From: Umezawaea endophytica
Lineage (GTDB): Bacteria > Actinomycetota > Actinomycetes > Mycobacteriales > Pseudonocardiaceae
Assembly (NCBI RefSeq): GCF_025061645.1
Contig: NZ_JANYMP010000019.1
Location: 85,672 to 149,671, forward strand
Direction: 5' to 3'
DNA length: 64,000 nucleotides
Notes under the pieces: generated by a model
Told to the model about the DNA's origin: nothing
Seen by the model: only the letters and a program-made list of their open reading frames with translations
Databases searched by the model: none
In this document: positions 47,152 to 58,836 of the stretch, piece by piece
Position numbering within the stretch: position 1 is the first letter of the stretch
How the letters are laid out: every line of letters begins with the position of its first letter
Program-made: the position numbers and the translations under genes

Positions 47152-48903
47152 TCAACCGGGGTAGAAGACGTAGCCGGTGGTTTCGGGTTTGACCTGGTTG
47201 CTGCGCCAGACGTCGCCGACCTCGCCCGCGCTCCACAGGCCGGTGCGGTCCAGGGCGAGGATGGGGCGGCCTGGGGCGGCGGCGATGGAGGTGACGGGCA
47301 CGGTGAGGTTCGAGGTGTTGTAGCGCTCGATCTTCAGGCCGTCGATGTTGAGGCGGACGACGGGGCTGTTGGGCAGTGAGGTGCCCGCCACGAGGACGTC
47401 CTGGGCGAGCCAGTCGACGGTGGTGACCACGCCGTCCAACGACGTCGGCTGGGGGCGCGGGATGCGCAGGGCGATCGAGGAGTCCTCGCCGCGGACGACG
47501 GCGGCGATGAAGAGCTTGCCGCTGACGATGACGGCGACCCTCGTGCCGTCCCTGGAAAGTCGGAGTTCGTCGATGTGGCCGAACCCGGTCAACTCGGTGG
47601 CGTTGACGCTGTTGGCGCTCAGTGCACCGCCCTCGCCGCGGACCACGCGGACCACGTTGGTGCCGTCGGCGACGGTCCACACCTCGGTGCCGGGCTGGCC
47701 GACGGTGTTGCCGGGCATCCAGGTGGGTCTGGTCAGGCTGGCGGCGGGCAGTTCGACCTCGCGCAGCGCGTCCTCGGCGGGGCCGACGCGGAGGCGGACG
47801 GCGTTCGGGGCGATGCGGCTCACGACGGCGAGTTGCGAGCCGTCGAGGGACTGGGCGCCGCTGACGATGTTGTACTCGCCGGTGCCCGCGGGCCCCTTGA
47901 CCTGGGCGTCGTCCGGCAGCGAGAGGAGCTTGCCGCCGGTCGCGACCATGCCGCGCTCCTCGGCGGTCGGCGTGATCAGCGCTTCGCCGGACTGGACGTC
48001 GGCGGGCCGCCAGTCCCTCTTCTCGGTGGAGATGACGTCGGCGTCGAGCAGCACGCGCACGCGGCTGCTGGTGACACCCGCCAGTGAGCGCACGACCTGC
48101 GCGACGATCTTCTTGCGCACGGCGGGGCTCGGGTCGCCGAGCCGGGTGAGGTCGACCTCCAGCGCGCCGTCGTTGGCCTCGGCGGTGGGCTTGTTGATGC
48201 CCGCGTCCGGGCCCAGCTCGCTGAACAGCGCACCGCGCATCGCGCTCGACGGACCCTTGACCAGCAGTTCGACGACCCGCTGCGGGATGCTGATCGCGGG
48301 CGGGATGACCACGAACCGGGGGTCCGGCACCAGGACGTTGCGGTCCTTGTCGTAGAAGAACAGGACCACACGCTGGTAGTTGCGGGTGAAGTCGGCGATG
48401 GTGACGAGCACGCCGACCGGGGGCGTCGAGATGCGCCACTGCCCCTCGACCAGCTCGACCCGCACGGGCTCGTTCACGTCGCCGCCCTGCTGCACGAACG
48501 AGCTGTCCGCCAGCTCCAGCCGCCCGACGTTGCGGCCGAGCAACTGGACCGTGCGCTGCTTGGCGTCGGGGGGCAGGTCCGCGTCGCCGGTGCTCGGCAC
48601 GGTGTTGAAGGCGTTGTCGATGATCGTCGGCGTGCCCTTGGTGTTCCACGACTTCCGCGCGTCCGGCGTGAGGTACGCCTTCGCGGCGGCGTAGTCGCCC
48701 TCCGGGCTGGCCGACGCGAGGATGAACTCGCGGACGATCTGGAGCGCGTCCAGGTTCTTCTCGGGCTCGGGTGCCTCGCCGGACGGCTGGCGCGACGAGG
48801 ACGGCCCCAGCGGCTTCGGGTAGGTCTGCGTCGGGATCGCCGCGCAGCCCGCCAGCGGGAGCAGCGCCACCAGCAGGGCCAGGAATCGTGACCGGCGCTT
48901 CAC
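47152..48903 (-). CDS. lpqB: Lipoprotein LpqB, MtrB-associated
   Basis: The 583-residue cell-surface lipoprotein has lipobox LAGC (Cys20). A GerMN-like domain follows at about residues 180-310 (PPAISIPQRVVELLVKGPSS) and a C-terminal beta-propeller-like half. In mycobacteria LpqB binds the extracellular domain of MtrB and tunes MtrA phosphorylation. GTG 48903 overlaps the mtrB stop (GTGA); GAGGAGG lies upstream. It is the last gene of mtrA-mtrB-lpqB. Confidence 0.94.
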   Translation of the reverse strand: MKRRSRFLALLVALLPLAGCAAIPTQTYPKPLGPSSSRQPSGEAPEPEKNLDALQIVREFILASASPEGDYAAAKAYLTPDARKSWNTKGTPTIIDNAFNTVPSTGDADLPPDAKQRTVQLLGRNVGRLELADSSFVQQGGDVNEPVRVELVEGQWRISTPPVGVLVTIADFTRNYQRVVLFFYDKDRNVLVPDPRFVVIPPAISIPQRVVELLVKGPSSAMRGALFSELGPDAGINKPTAEANDGALEVDLTRLGDPSPAVRKKIVAQVVRSLAGVTSSRVRVLLDADVISTEKRDWRPADVQSGEALITPTAEERGMVATGGKLLSLPDDAQVKGPAGTGEYNIVSGAQSLDGSQLAVVSRIAPNAVRLRVGPAEDALREVELPAASLTRPTWMPGNTVGQPGTEVWTVADGTNVVRVVRGEGGALSANSVNATELTGFGHIDELRLSRDGTRVAVIVSGKLFIAAVVRGEDSSIALRIPRPQPTSLDGVVTTVDWLAQDVLVAGTSLPNSPVVRLNIDGLKIERYNTSNLTVPVTSIAAAPGRPILALDRTGLWSAGEVGDVWRSNQVKPETTGYVFYPG

Positions 48904-50876
48904 CGGGCCTCCTCGCGCTTGGACGGCTCCGCCGCGTCGCGTCCGTCGACGGGGTGCGCCGCACCACCGGCACCGGTCCCGTTGACGGGCTTCTCCGAGT
49001 CCCAGGTGATCTTGGCCGGTTCCTTCTCGGAGTCCCACGCCAGCTTGGCGGGTTCCTTCTCCGAGTCCCACGCGAGCTTCGGCGGCGCCTCGTCGTCCGA
49101 GGACGACGACGGCGGCGGCGCGGCGGGCTCCTGCGCGGCGGGCTGCTCGTCCGACTCGATGTCGCCGACCGGCTGCGCGGGCTGCCAGGTGATCTCCGAC
49201 GTGGTCAGCTCGACCTGCTCCGGCGAGTCGTCGGCGTCCGCCTCGGCGTCGTGGTCCGGCAGGTCCGTCGGCTGGAGCGGCAGTGGGCTGCTCGCGATCT
49301 CGTGGCCGTGCGTGCACGGCAGGGTGAGGCGGAAGACGGCGCCGTACCCGCGCTCGCCCCACGCCTCCAGCCAGCCGCCGTGCAGGCGGGCGTCCTCCAG
49401 GCTGATGGACAGGCCGAGGCCGGTGCCGCCGGTGCGGCGGTTGCGGGACGGGTCGGCGCGCCAGAAGCGGTTGAACACCAGCTCGGCCTCACCGGCGCGC
49501 AGGCCGACGCCGTGGTCCCGGACGGTGATCGCGACGGCGTTGCCGTCACCCCGGACGGTCAGCTCGACCGGCAGGCCCTCGCCGTGGTCGACGGCGTTCG
49601 CGAGGAGGTTCCGGAGGATCCGCTCGACGCGCCGGGAGTCCAGTTCGGCCGTCACCTCGTGGTCCGGCATGTCCATGACGATCGTGGTGCCGTTGCCCTT
49701 GGCGATGGCCCGCACGGCGTCGTGCGCGCGGCGGGCGAGCACCCGGACGTCGACCGGGTCGGCGGCCAGCTCCTCGACACCGGCGTCCAGCTTGCTGATC
49801 TCCAGCAGGTCGCCGAGCAGCGACTCGAACCGGTCCAGCTCGTCCACCAGCAGCTCGGTCGACCGGGCGAGGCCGCCGGGGAACTGCTCGCGCGAGGCGT
49901 GCAGCACGTCCGCGGCCATCCGGACGGTGGTCAACGGGGTGCGCAGCTCGTGCGACACGTCCGAGGTGAAGCGGCGCTGGAGCTGGCCGAAGTCCTCCAA
50001 CTGCTGGATCTGCTCCTGGATGCTCTCGGCCATCTCGTTGTACGACTGGGCGAGCCGGGCGACGTCGTCCTCCCCGACGACCGGCATCCGCTCGTCCAGG
50101 CTGCCGTCGGCGAACCGCTCGGCGACCTCGGCGGCCTGCCGGACGGGGCGGACGACCTGCCTGGTCACCAGGTTCGCGATCACCGCGAGCAGCAGCAGGA
50201 GGACCAGGCCGCCGACGACAAGGGTGTTCTGCACGACCTCGGCGGTGGCCTGCTCGCTGGTCAGCGGGAACAGCAGGTAGAGCTGCATGGCGCGGGCCGA
50301 CGTGCTCACCGGGACGCCGACGACGAGCAGCGTGGTGGGGCCCGCGTCGCGTTCCACGGTCGTGATCTGGCTGCCGGAGAACCCGCCCTGGACCATCTTG
50401 GCGAGGCCTTCCGGCACCTCCCAGTACGGCCCGACGGAGTTCGGCTGACCCTCGACGCCCTTGTTGCCCGCGTCGTCGAAGACGGGTTCGAACGCGCCCG
50501 CGCCCGAGCTGGCGACGTCCTGCCCCGAGCCCGCGGTGTTGAGCTTGTTCACCGCGCTGAGGAAGCGCGTGCGCACGTTGTCCGGACCGGGGTTGAGGCC
50601 CAGGAGGTCCGGCTGCACGGCCGCGGCGCTGGCCTTGGTCTGCTGGATCGCGGCGTTGGTCTTGGTCTCCAGGAGCTGGTTGGTGATCTGCATTTGGAGC
50701 ACCATGCCCAGCACGAAGACGACGGCCGAGGACAGCGCGAGGGTGCTGACCACCACCCGCAACTGCAACGACCGCCGCCACAGCTCACCGAACGCGAGCC
50801 ACCGCTGGCGCGCCTGCTCGGCCGCCCACCGCCCCTTGTGGACGACGGGGACGAGCAGCCGCGTGCGCCAAGTCAT
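48900..50876 (-). CDS. mtrB: Two-component sensor histidine kinase MtrB
   Basis: The 658-residue membrane kinase has TM1 (about residues 40-62), an extracellular sensor (63-210), TM2 (about 215-238), HAMP, HisKA with DVSHELRTP (His309) and an ATPase domain with LLANAVDHGEG, DHGVGL and GGTGLGLSI. It controls cell division and wall genes via MtrA. The C-terminal ~130 residues are an acidic/Pro-rich tail with three tandem units of the form K(L/I)(A/T)WDSEKEP near residues 610-645, which is not a standard part of the family core. Confidence 0.95.
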   Translation of the reverse strand: MTWRTRLLVPVVHKGRWAAEQARQRWLAFGELWRRSLQLRVVVSTLALSSAVVFVLGMVLQMQITNQLLETKTNAAIQQTKASAAAVQPDLLGLNPGPDNVRTRFLSAVNKLNTAGSGQDVASSGAGAFEPVFDDAGNKGVEGQPNSVGPYWEVPEGLAKMVQGGFSGSQITTVERDAGPTTLLVVGVPVSTSARAMQLYLLFPLTSEQATAEVVQNTLVVGGLVLLLLLAVIANLVTRQVVRPVRQAAEVAERFADGSLDERMPVVGEDDVARLAQSYNEMAESIQEQIQQLEDFGQLQRRFTSDVSHELRTPLTTVRMAADVLHASREQFPGGLARSTELLVDELDRFESLLGDLLEISKLDAGVEELAADPVDVRVLARRAHDAVRAIAKGNGTTIVMDMPDHEVTAELDSRRVERILRNLLANAVDHGEGLPVELTVRGDGNAVAITVRDHGVGLRAGEAELVFNRFWRADPSRNRRTGGTGLGLSISLEDARLHGGWLEAWGERGYGAVFRLTLPCTHGHEIASSPLPLQPTDLPDHDAEADADDSPEQVELTTSEITWQPAQPVGDIESDEQPAAQEPAAPPPSSSSDDEAPPKLAWDSEKEPAKLAWDSEKEPAKITWDSEKPVNGTGAGGAAHPVDGRDAAEPSKREEAR

Positions 50877-50895
50877 CCCCGGCGCTCCCGGCGTA

Positions 50896-51582
50896 TCACG
50901 GGGGACCGGCCTTGTACCCGACCCCGCGAACGGTCAGCACGACCTCCGGGTGCTCCGGATCCCGCTCCACCTTGGACCGCAGGCGTTGGACGTGGACGTT
51001 CACCAGCCGCGTGTCGGCCGCGTGCCGGTAGCCCCACACCTGCTCGAGCAGGACCTCCCTGGTGAACACCTGGCGCGGCTTGCGCGCCAGCGCCACCAGC
51101 AGGTCGAACTCCAGCGGCGTGAGCTGGATCGGCTTGCCCTCGCGCAGCACCTCGTGTCCGGGAACGTCGATGCTCAGGTCGCCGATCGCCAGCGTCTCCG
51201 CGGGCTCGTTCTCGGTCCTCCGCAGCCGCGCCCTGATCCGCGCGACCAGCTCCTTCGGCTTGAACGGCTTGACCACGTAGTCGTCGGCGCCGGACTCCAG
51301 GCCCAGCACCACGTCCACGGTGTCGCTCTTCGCCGTGAGCATGACGATCGGGACGCCCGACTCCGAGCGGATCGCCTTGCACACGTCGATGCCGTTCATG
51401 CCGGGCAGCATCAGGTCCAGCAGGACCAGGTCGGGCTTGAGTTCGCGCAGCGCGGGCAGGGCCCTCGCCCCGTCGGCCACCACCGCGGTGTCGAAGCCCT
51501 CACCCCTCAGCACGATGGTCAGCATCTCCGCCAACGCGGGGTCGTCGTCCACCACCAGCACACGTGCCTTCATGCCCAACAT
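50896..51582 (-). CDS. mtrA: Response regulator MtrA
   Basis: The 228-residue OmpR-family regulator has a receiver domain with acidic pocket VVDDD and phospho-Asp in LVLLDLMLPGMNG, switch Thr in VMLTAKSD and Lys in YVVKPFKPKEL; the winged-helix output domain ends QRLRSKVERDPEHP. ATG 51582 was chosen because it gives the same length and N-terminal register as mycobacterial MtrA (MLGM versus MDTM). mtrB follows after 19 bp. Confidence 0.96.
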   Translation of the reverse strand: MLGMKARVLVVDDDPALAEMLTIVLRGEGFDTAVVADGARALPALRELKPDLVLLDLMLPGMNGIDVCKAIRSESGVPIVMLTAKSDTVDVVLGLESGADDYVVKPFKPKELVARIRARLRRTENEPAETLAIGDLSIDVPGHEVLREGKPIQLTPLEFDLLVALARKPRQVFTREVLLEQVWGYRHAADTRLVNVHVQRLRSKVERDPEHPEVVLTVRGVGYKAGPP

Positions 51583-51845
51583 CGTCGCACTGACGGCCGG
51601 CCGTTCGCGCACCGCCCAGCGATCATCGCTGCTGGTCGTCGCGCGGGTTCGATCCGTAACCATCTGGTGTTGTCGTTCCACCAGGCCACCTCGCCCTGTT
51701 AGCGCCGCTGAGCGGTTGTCTCGGACTAATACGCGGTGCGCTCACTATTCGTTACCGAAAGTGCCGAATCATGGACAAAAACCCACCCTTACGGCCTAAG
51801 CATGCACGGTAAACATCCCACGTCAGAGTGGACTTTCCGTGACGC

Positions 51846-52490
51846 TCAGCGACCATATAGGCGATCTAGAATGGGAGAAATTTTCACGTCTGCCGAGCCG
51901 TCGAGCACTTCCCACGGCCCGAGCCAGCCGTCGGCCGCCAGGTCGTCGTACACCGCCGAGCAGCGCCGCTGGAGCCCGCCGTCCGATTCGTACAGGTCGC
52001 GGGCGCGCTCGGCGTCCGCCCGCTCGCGCCGGGCGGCCCGGTCCGCTGCGACCGCCGTCGGCACCCGCAGCAGGACTTGCAGGTCCGGCACCGGCAGCCC
52101 GAACCGGTCGACCTCCAGCGCGCGCACCCACTCGACGAACTCGCCCCGAGCGCCCTGCTCCAGCCGCGCCGCGCCGTACGCGGCGTTCGACGCGATGTAC
52201 CGGTCCAGCAGCACCACGTCGTACTGGGCCAGGTCGGCCCGGATCCGGTCGGCGGCGCCCCGCCGGTCCAGCGCGTAGAGCACGGACATGCCGTGCACCG
52301 AGTCGGTGAGGTCGCCGAGCCTGCCGTGCAGCGCGTCGCGCACCAGTTCGGCGTGCACGTCCTCCTCGTAGCGGGGGAACGCGCCCGTCGCCACCTTCGC
52401 GCCGCGCTCGGCCAGCTCAGCGGTCAGCGCACCCGCCAGGGTCCGCTTGCCCGCACCGTCAAGACCTTCGATAACCACGAGCTTTCCCAC
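51846..52490 (-). CDS. tmk: dTMP kinase
   Basis: The 214-residue thymidylate kinase phosphorylates dTMP to dTDP. P-loop EGLDGAGKRTLAGAL (residues 8-22), the DRY motif LLDRYIASNAAYGA and the lid region are present. It resembles the mycobacterial-type enzyme (Rv3247c) and has the same neighbours (mtrA, sahH). The start is GTG 52490. The 263-bp gap to mtrA should hold the mtrA promoter. Confidence 0.93.
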   Translation of the reverse strand: MGKLVVIEGLDGAGKRTLAGALTAELAERGAKVATGAFPRYEEDVHAELVRDALHGRLGDLTDSVHGMSVLYALDRRGAADRIRADLAQYDVVLLDRYIASNAAYGAARLEQGARGEFVEWVRALEVDRFGLPVPDLQVLLRVPTAVAADRAARRERADAERARDLYESDGGLQRRCSAVYDDLAADGWLGPWEVLDGSADVKISPILDRLYGR

Positions 52491-52651
52491 CTGCTCACCC
52501 TAGTTGTGCGGCCCTCAGTCACCTTCGGGTGCAGGCGATTGCCGTAACCGTCCCAAACCTGTAACCCACATGGGTGAAACAGGATCTTCCGGTCACCGGA
52601 TCGAGTGACTACGGTGAACCAACACTTCGGCGTGCGGAAGGTGGTGCCGCG

Positions 52652-53638
52652 GTGACCGCGGACTTCGGGCACGCCGGTCCGGCTGACGAGCCGACCGGCC
52701 TCCCGATCGGAGAGGTGCCCGCCTCACTTGCCGAAACGCTCCGCTACGGACCGTTCCACCGGGCACTGCGCGACGCCATCGCGCACCGGGGCCTCTCGCT
52801 GGCCCGGCTGCGCGCGCACATCGAGCAGCTCGGCGTGCAGGTCGGGCAGTCGACGCTCAGCTACTGGCAACGCGGGCTGCGCCACCCGGAGGTGCCGCGT
52901 GCGATCCCGACCGTACGGGCGCTGGAGGTCGTGCTCAAGCTGCCGACCGACTCCCTGACCTCGCTGATCGGCCCCCGCCAGCCACCGCACGTCCGCCCGA
53001 CGCCCGCCGCGTTCGCCGAGCTGGCATCGGCCTGGGCGGACACCGCGCCGCTGCTGTCGGAGTTCGACGCCATCCCCGAGTCGTCCCGGTCGAACGCGGA
53101 CCTGGAGATGCTGTCCGTGCACGACGCCGTGCTGGTCGGCGGCCAGCACGAGCAGCGCGCCGTGACGACCCGGCTGGTCGTGCGGGCGCTGCGGGCCGGA
53201 CCCGACCGCTACCTGGCCGTGCACCAGGGCGACGAGGGCAGCCGCATCGACAGCGCCGTCATCCGACCGGGTGAAGGCTGTCGGCAGGGACGGCTGCGCA
53301 GGCAGGCCGCGTCGCGGGGCCTGGCCGTGGAACTGCTGTTCGACCGGCGGCTCGCCGAGGGCGAGGAGCACGTCTTCAGCTACACCGTCGTGGACGACAC
53401 CGGCGGCCCGACACCCGGCCACCACCGCACGTTCCGCGACCCGTGCCGCAGCTACCTCGTCCAGCTCGGCTTCCACAGACGGGCCCTGCCCGCCCGGTGC
53501 ACCAAGCAGTTCCGCAGCGGACTGATGGCGACACCGGTGGACGTGGACGAGCTGGTGTGCGGCCTGGGCGGCGTGGTGAGCGCCTACTTCAGCGATGTGG
53601 GACCCGGCACGGCGGGTGTCTCCGTGGAGTGGAGTTAG
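52652..53638 (+). CDS. HTH-containing putative regulator
   Basis: The 328-residue protein has an N-terminal XRE-like helix-turn-helix (LRDAIAHRGLSLARLRAHI, then VQVGQSTLSYWQRGLRHPEV, about residues 38-80), followed by a ~200-residue C-terminal region of unknown fold containing HQGDEGSRIDSAVIRPGEGC. It resembles a family of actinobacterial uncharacterised regulators. GTG 52652 was chosen with a GGAAGG stretch about 10 nt upstream; an in-frame GTG at 52574 is possible. It is inserted between tmk and sahH on the opposite strand. Confidence 0.7.
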   Translation: MTADFGHAGPADEPTGLPIGEVPASLAETLRYGPFHRALRDAIAHRGLSLARLRAHIEQLGVQVGQSTLSYWQRGLRHPEVPRAIPTVRALEVVLKLPTDSLTSLIGPRQPPHVRPTPAAFAELASAWADTAPLLSEFDAIPESSRSNADLEMLSVHDAVLVGGQHEQRAVTTRLVVRALRAGPDRYLAVHQGDEGSRIDSAVIRPGEGCRQGRLRRQAASRGLAVELLFDRRLAEGEEHVFSYTVVDDTGGPTPGHHRTFRDPCRSYLVQLGFHRRALPARCTKQFRSGLMATPVDVDELVCGLGGVVSAYFSDVGPGTAGVSVEWS

Positions 53639-53660
53639 GGACACCCGCCCCGCCTACGAC

Positions 53661-55133
<1,473 letters not shown>

Positions 55134-55277
55134 TCGCAGTTCCCTCCACGGCAGCACTAACGGGTCAATCGACCCTACCGCCGCCACGCCGGGCCGCTCC
55201 GTTCGCCGTGATCGGGTGGCCCATGGCCCACTATGGCCCTTCGACCTCACCACGCGGAGCAGCAGTAAGGATCGACG

Positions 55278-57713
55278 ATGCTCATTCCAGGCCCCGACAC
55301 ACGGGTCGTCGAGTTGCGGGTGCACGGCGTGCAGGGCACGACCCCGCAGTCGCTCGTGGACGCGGTGGCCGCGGTCGACGTGGCGGGTGACGGGCTGGGG
55401 CGGATCGTGCGGCCCGCCGACCGGTTGCGCAGGCCCGGACCGGGCCCGGTGCTCCAGGCGGAGGGGCGTCCGGTCACGCGGGTGGTCGAGGGTTACGTGT
55501 GGGGCGCGATGACGTCCGGCGGCTGGGCGAAGGCGACGTGGGCGGTGCTGTTCCCGTTCAGCCTGGCGAACGTGGCGCACTGGATGCTGCCGCCCGTCCC
55601 GGACCGCAACACCGCCGCTCACCTGCTGGGGATCGGGCTGCGGTCGCTGCTGCGGCTGGCCGCGCTGCTGCTCACGGTGCTGCTGGTGGCGCAGACGGCG
55701 GTCGTGACGCTGGACCTGCTGGCCGCGCAGTGCCTCGCGCCGGGCGCCGCGTGCCTGGCCGACGTGGTGCCCGCGTCGGTGCGGACGGTGCCGTGGCTGC
55801 GAACAGCCGTGGGCCTCGCGCCCATCGCCCTGCTGGTGTTCGTGCTGGCCCGCCTGTCCACCGTCGACTGGCGCATCGACCGGCCGGAGCCGGGGGACGA
55901 GGCGGAGGCGTCCGTGCTGCCCGGCGCGCACGTCGCCACCGACCCCGACACCCCGGCGCTGCGCGCGCTGCACGTCGTCGCGGCGCTCGGCGCGACGACC
56001 GTGGTCGCGCTCGGAGGCCCGCTCGGCCCGATCGTGGCCCCCGGCGGGCACGGCGCGGCGATCACCGTCGCGTGGGTGCTGGGACTGGTGCTGGTCGCGG
56101 TCTCCGCGCTCGGCGTGATGCTGCTGGACGACCCGACGGGCGGCGCCCCGCACCGCGGTGGCCGCTGGCTGCGCGCCGCCGTCGGCCGCAAGCGCCGACG
56201 CGGGCTGATGCTCGGCTCGGGCGCGCTCCTGGTGGCCGCCGCGGTGCTGGTCGAGCGGTTGCCGACGCGGATGCCCGGCGTCGACGTCGGCGTGCAGGTG
56301 CTCGCCGCGCTGCTGGTGCTGGTGTGCGTGCTGTTCGGGCTCCTGCTGGTGCCCGCCGCCCTGCTGGCCCGGCCCGCGTGGGCCGCGCAGCCGCGCGAAC
56401 TGCGACCGTGGGCGGGCGGCTGGATGGCCGCGCCGGTGCTGGTGCTGGCCGGGCTGCTGGGCGGCGGCTTCGGCGCCGGGGTCGCACTGACCACGCGGTG
56501 GCTGCTCGGCGGCGGGCTGCCGCTGCCCATCGGCTACGGCTACATCACCCTGCTGTGGGGCGTCGCGGGCGTGCTCGGCCTGGTGGCCGGGGTCCTCGTC
56601 CTCACCACCACGGGCATGGTCCGCTGGAGTTCCCTGCGCCGGGACAAGGAGTGGGGGCGCGAGGCGTCGCTGCTGCACTCCGGGCGCGCGCGGGACGTCA
56701 AGCAGGCGTCGAAGGCGTGGTGGTGGGCCCGGTGGGAGCGCAACCACGGCCACCACGTGGTGCTGATCCTGGCTGCCGTGCTGGTCGCGGGCGCCGTCCC
56801 GGCCATCGCGCTGCGGCTGCGGCAGATCGAGCCCGCCGCGTGGACCAGGCCGTTCTCCGCGTTCGGGGTCGTCGTGCTGGGACTGCTCGCGGTCACGCTG
56901 CTGCGCGCGGTCTGGCTGGCGGCCCGCCGCCCGCAGTCCGGGCGGCGGCTCGGGATCATCGCGGACATCGCGTCGTTCTGGCCGCGCGAGGCGCACCCCG
57001 TCGTGCCGCCCTGCTACGCGCTGAAGGTCGTGCCGGAACTGGTGGCGCGCACCCGTGAACACCTCCAGGACCGCGGCACCCGCGTGGTGCTGACCGGGCA
57101 CAGCCAGGGCAGCCTGCTGGTCGCCGTGGCCGCCGCCCGGCTGCTGGAGACGCTGCCGCCAGAGGACCGCGAACGCGTCGGCCTGCTGACCGCCGGGTCG
57201 CAGTTGCAGTGGGCGTACCCGCGGGCGTTCCCCGCCGTCGTGCCGCACAGCTCGCTGGCCGCGCTGGCGGGCGGCTTGGACGGCCGGTGGCGGGCGCTGT
57301 GCCGCGGCACGGACCCGCTGGGCGGCGCGGTGACGACGTGGGGCAGGCAGGTGTTCGACGGGATGCTGCTCGGCGTCGGCTACCTCCCCGACGGCACGGA
57401 GGGCGCGCTGCCACCCGCGGTGCGCGGCCCGAACGGCGCACTGGTGCTCGGCGGCGACCACTGGCTGCCGGACCCGGCGCGCGGACCGTTCCCCGGCAGG
57501 CGCTGGGCGTCCGGCGTCTGCGGCCACACCGACTACACCGCCGACCCCGAGTGGGACCGGGCCGTGGCCATCGCCGCCGGGCTCAGCCGGGTCGACTCCC
57601 CGGAAGCCCCCGCGAACGGCGCGATGCCCGCACTGCCGACCGCGCGCCGCGCGACGATCCCGCAGGACCTGCTGAAGCCCCTCCCGCAGACCTCGGAACC
57701 GCACTCGCCCTGA
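55278..57713 (+). CDS. Multi-TM protein with C-terminal alpha/beta-hydrolase-like domain
   Basis: The 811-residue protein starts [19 protein letters not shown], a motif seen at the head of some bacterial lipase-like membrane proteins. About eight to ten TM segments follow across residues 105-560. The C-terminal part (about 575-760) has [20 protein letters not shown], a serine-hydrolase nucleophile elbow, and [12 protein letters not shown] near its end. A lipid or ester substrate at the membrane is plausible but unproved. AAGGA lies 6 nt before the ATG. It appears monocistronic and precedes the A/B/C cassette on the same strand. Confidence 0.78.
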   Translation: MLIPGPDTRVVELRVHGVQGTTPQSLVDAVAAVDVAGDGLGRIVRPADRLRRPGPGPVLQAEGRPVTRVVEGYVWGAMTSGGWAKATWAVLFPFSLANVAHWMLPPVPDRNTAAHLLGIGLRSLLRLAALLLTVLLVAQTAVVTLDLLAAQCLAPGAACLADVVPASVRTVPWLRTAVGLAPIALLVFVLARLSTVDWRIDRPEPGDEAEASVLPGAHVATDPDTPALRALHVVAALGATTVVALGGPLGPIVAPGGHGAAITVAWVLGLVLVAVSALGVMLLDDPTGGAPHRGGRWLRAAVGRKRRRGLMLGSGALLVAAAVLVERLPTRMPGVDVGVQVLAALLVLVCVLFGLLLVPAALLARPAWAAQPRELRPWAGGWMAAPVLVLAGLLGGGFGAGVALTTRWLLGGGLPLPIGYGYITLLWGVAGVLGLVAGVLVLTTTGMVRWSSLRRDKEWGREASLLHSGRARDVKQASKAWWWARWERNHGHHVVLILAAVLVAGAVPAIALRLRQIEPAAWTRPFSAFGVVVLGLLAVTLLRAVWLAARRPQSGRRLGIIADIASFWPREAHPVVPPCYALKVVPELVARTREHLQDRGTRVVLTGHSQGSLLVAVAAARLLETLPPEDRERVGLLTAGSQLQWAYPRAFPAVVPHSSLAALAGGLDGRWRALCRGTDPLGGAVTTWGRQVFDGMLLGVGYLPDGTEGALPPAVRGPNGALVLGGDHWLPDPARGPFPGRRWASGVCGHTDYTADPEWDRAVAIAAGLSRVDSPEAPANGAMPALPTARRATIPQDLLKPLPQTSEPHSP

Positions 57714-57860
57714 GTCGGCGCCCCTACGGCTCTACGAGCCGCCTCCACGACGGTGGCCCGCCGCCGGCTCGCGCCGTCCACGTCGAGCGAGACCCGAGCA
57801 TTCGATGTCGGATTCCCCAGCGGCTTCGTTACCCAATTCCGGGCGACCGGTGAAAGCGAA

Positions 57861-57960
57861 ACCCGAATGGGCCAATCTTTCCATTCCGATCCCTGATCCC
57901 GTAACGACTCGTCAAGCCCCCTCGATGAACGGACCGCCTACGCATTCCTACCACGAGGAG
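57861..57960 (+). promoter_or_regulatory. Conserved upstream block of cassette copy 1
   Basis: It shares ordered blocks with 61715-61815 and 63045-63135: ACCCGAATGGGCCAA (57861), CGTAAC (57900), CTCGATGAACGGACCGCC (57921) and ACGAGGAG (57953). The last block is the ribosome binding region of gene A. The ATGAAC could also begin a short leader peptide (MNGPPT). Confidence 0.7.
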
Positions 57961-57971
57961 CGTCGTCGCGG

Positions 57972-58325
57972 ATGGCCGAATTCAAGATCGGGACGCAGCA
58001 GGCCGGCAGCATCCAGAATGCCGACCAGATCCAGAACCACCACCCACCGAACCCGTCCGGGCAATTCTCCGGGAGATTTCCCGAACAGCTCGAAGCCCTT
58101 CGCACCCTGGTCGAGCGGGCGGTGCTGTCGCGCGATCTGGATCGGGTGACGGGAACCCGCGTGGCCGCGGCCATCGACGCCGCGACCGTGGAGACCCAGG
58201 CCCCCGCGCCGCGCTTCGAGCGCGTTCTCGCTGCTCTGAGCGATGCGGAGGTCATCGCGGCCAGTGTTCCGGCCCCGGCCGTCGCCGCCGCGATCGACGG
58301 CGTCATCACGACGTTGACCGGCTGA
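57972..58325 (+). CDS. Cassette gene A: small helical protein, unknown family
   Basis: The 117-residue protein has a polar N-terminus MAEFKIGTQQAGSIQNADQI followed by three or four predicted helices (LEALRTLVERAVLSRDLDRV; VAAAIDAATVETQ; VAAAIDGVITTLTG). A paralogue of 110 residues is at 63147-63479, with the best conservation in the helical part. No family is recognised; the N-terminal IQNADQI-like motif is shared with gene B. Gene B follows after 4 bp. AGGAG is 11-12 nt upstream, rather far. Confidence 0.8.
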   Translation: MAEFKIGTQQAGSIQNADQIQNHHPPNPSGQFSGRFPEQLEALRTLVERAVLSRDLDRVTGTRVAAAIDAATVETQAPAPRFERVLAALSDAEVIAASVPAPAVAAAIDGVITTLTG

Positions 58326-58329
58326 CGCC

Positions 58330-58836
58330 ATGGCCGAGTTCTCCGTCGAACGGCAGAACGCGCTGCTCATCCAGAACGCGGACCGCATCATCAACCAGTT
58401 CGCGCTCCCCGAACGCGACCACCTCGCGGTCGGCATGAGAGCACTCGCGGCGCGCTACTACCAGGAAGCCCGGAACAGCCTGGCCAAGGCGTTGAGCGAC
58501 AATCCCGACAACGCGCGGACGCGCTATTACCTGGCACTTTCCCTGCTCGACGGCAAACGTCCGCACATGCATTCGATCAACCACATCCGCACGATCCGCG
58601 AACACCTCGAAAGCGCACGGGAATTGCCCCACGCCGAGGTGCTGGCGGCGCTGGTCAACGAGGACCACGGCCTGTACTGGCGCAAGGGCGTCCGGCTGCC
58701 GCCGAGGCTCCTGGCGCTCATCGGGTCGTTGAACGCCGTTCAAGTGCAGGAGATCGTCGCGCACGTCCCAGCGCCGGAGAGCGGTGTGTGGCGCGCGCTC
58801 GCGTCGAGGACCACCAACCGAGGGACTGGGTCATGA
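58330..58836 (+). CDS. Cassette gene B: TPR-like helical protein
   Basis: The 168-residue soluble protein begins with LLIQNADRIINQFALPERDH and contains a tetratricopeptide-like helix pair ARYYQEARNSLAKALSDNPDNARTRYYLALSL (in two parts, residues 38-70), then LPHAEVLAALVNEDHGLYW and a C-terminal HVPAPESGVWRAL. A full paralogue lies at 63484-63963 and a truncated one at 61855. The role is probably protein binding. It overlaps gene C by 4 nt (ATGA). Confidence 0.8.
   Translation: MAEFSVERQNALLIQNADRIINQFALPERDHLAVGMRALAARYYQEARNSLAKALSDNPDNARTRYYLALSLLDGKRPHMHSINHIRTIREHLESARELPHAEVLAALVNEDHGLYWRKGVRLPPRLLALIGSLNAVQVQEIVAHVPAPESGVWRALASRTTNRGTGS

Noticed and set aside
51583..51845. MtrA-binding direct repeats in the mtrA upstream region
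   Set aside because: Single GTTAC/GTAAC half-sites only; no properly spaced pair was found.
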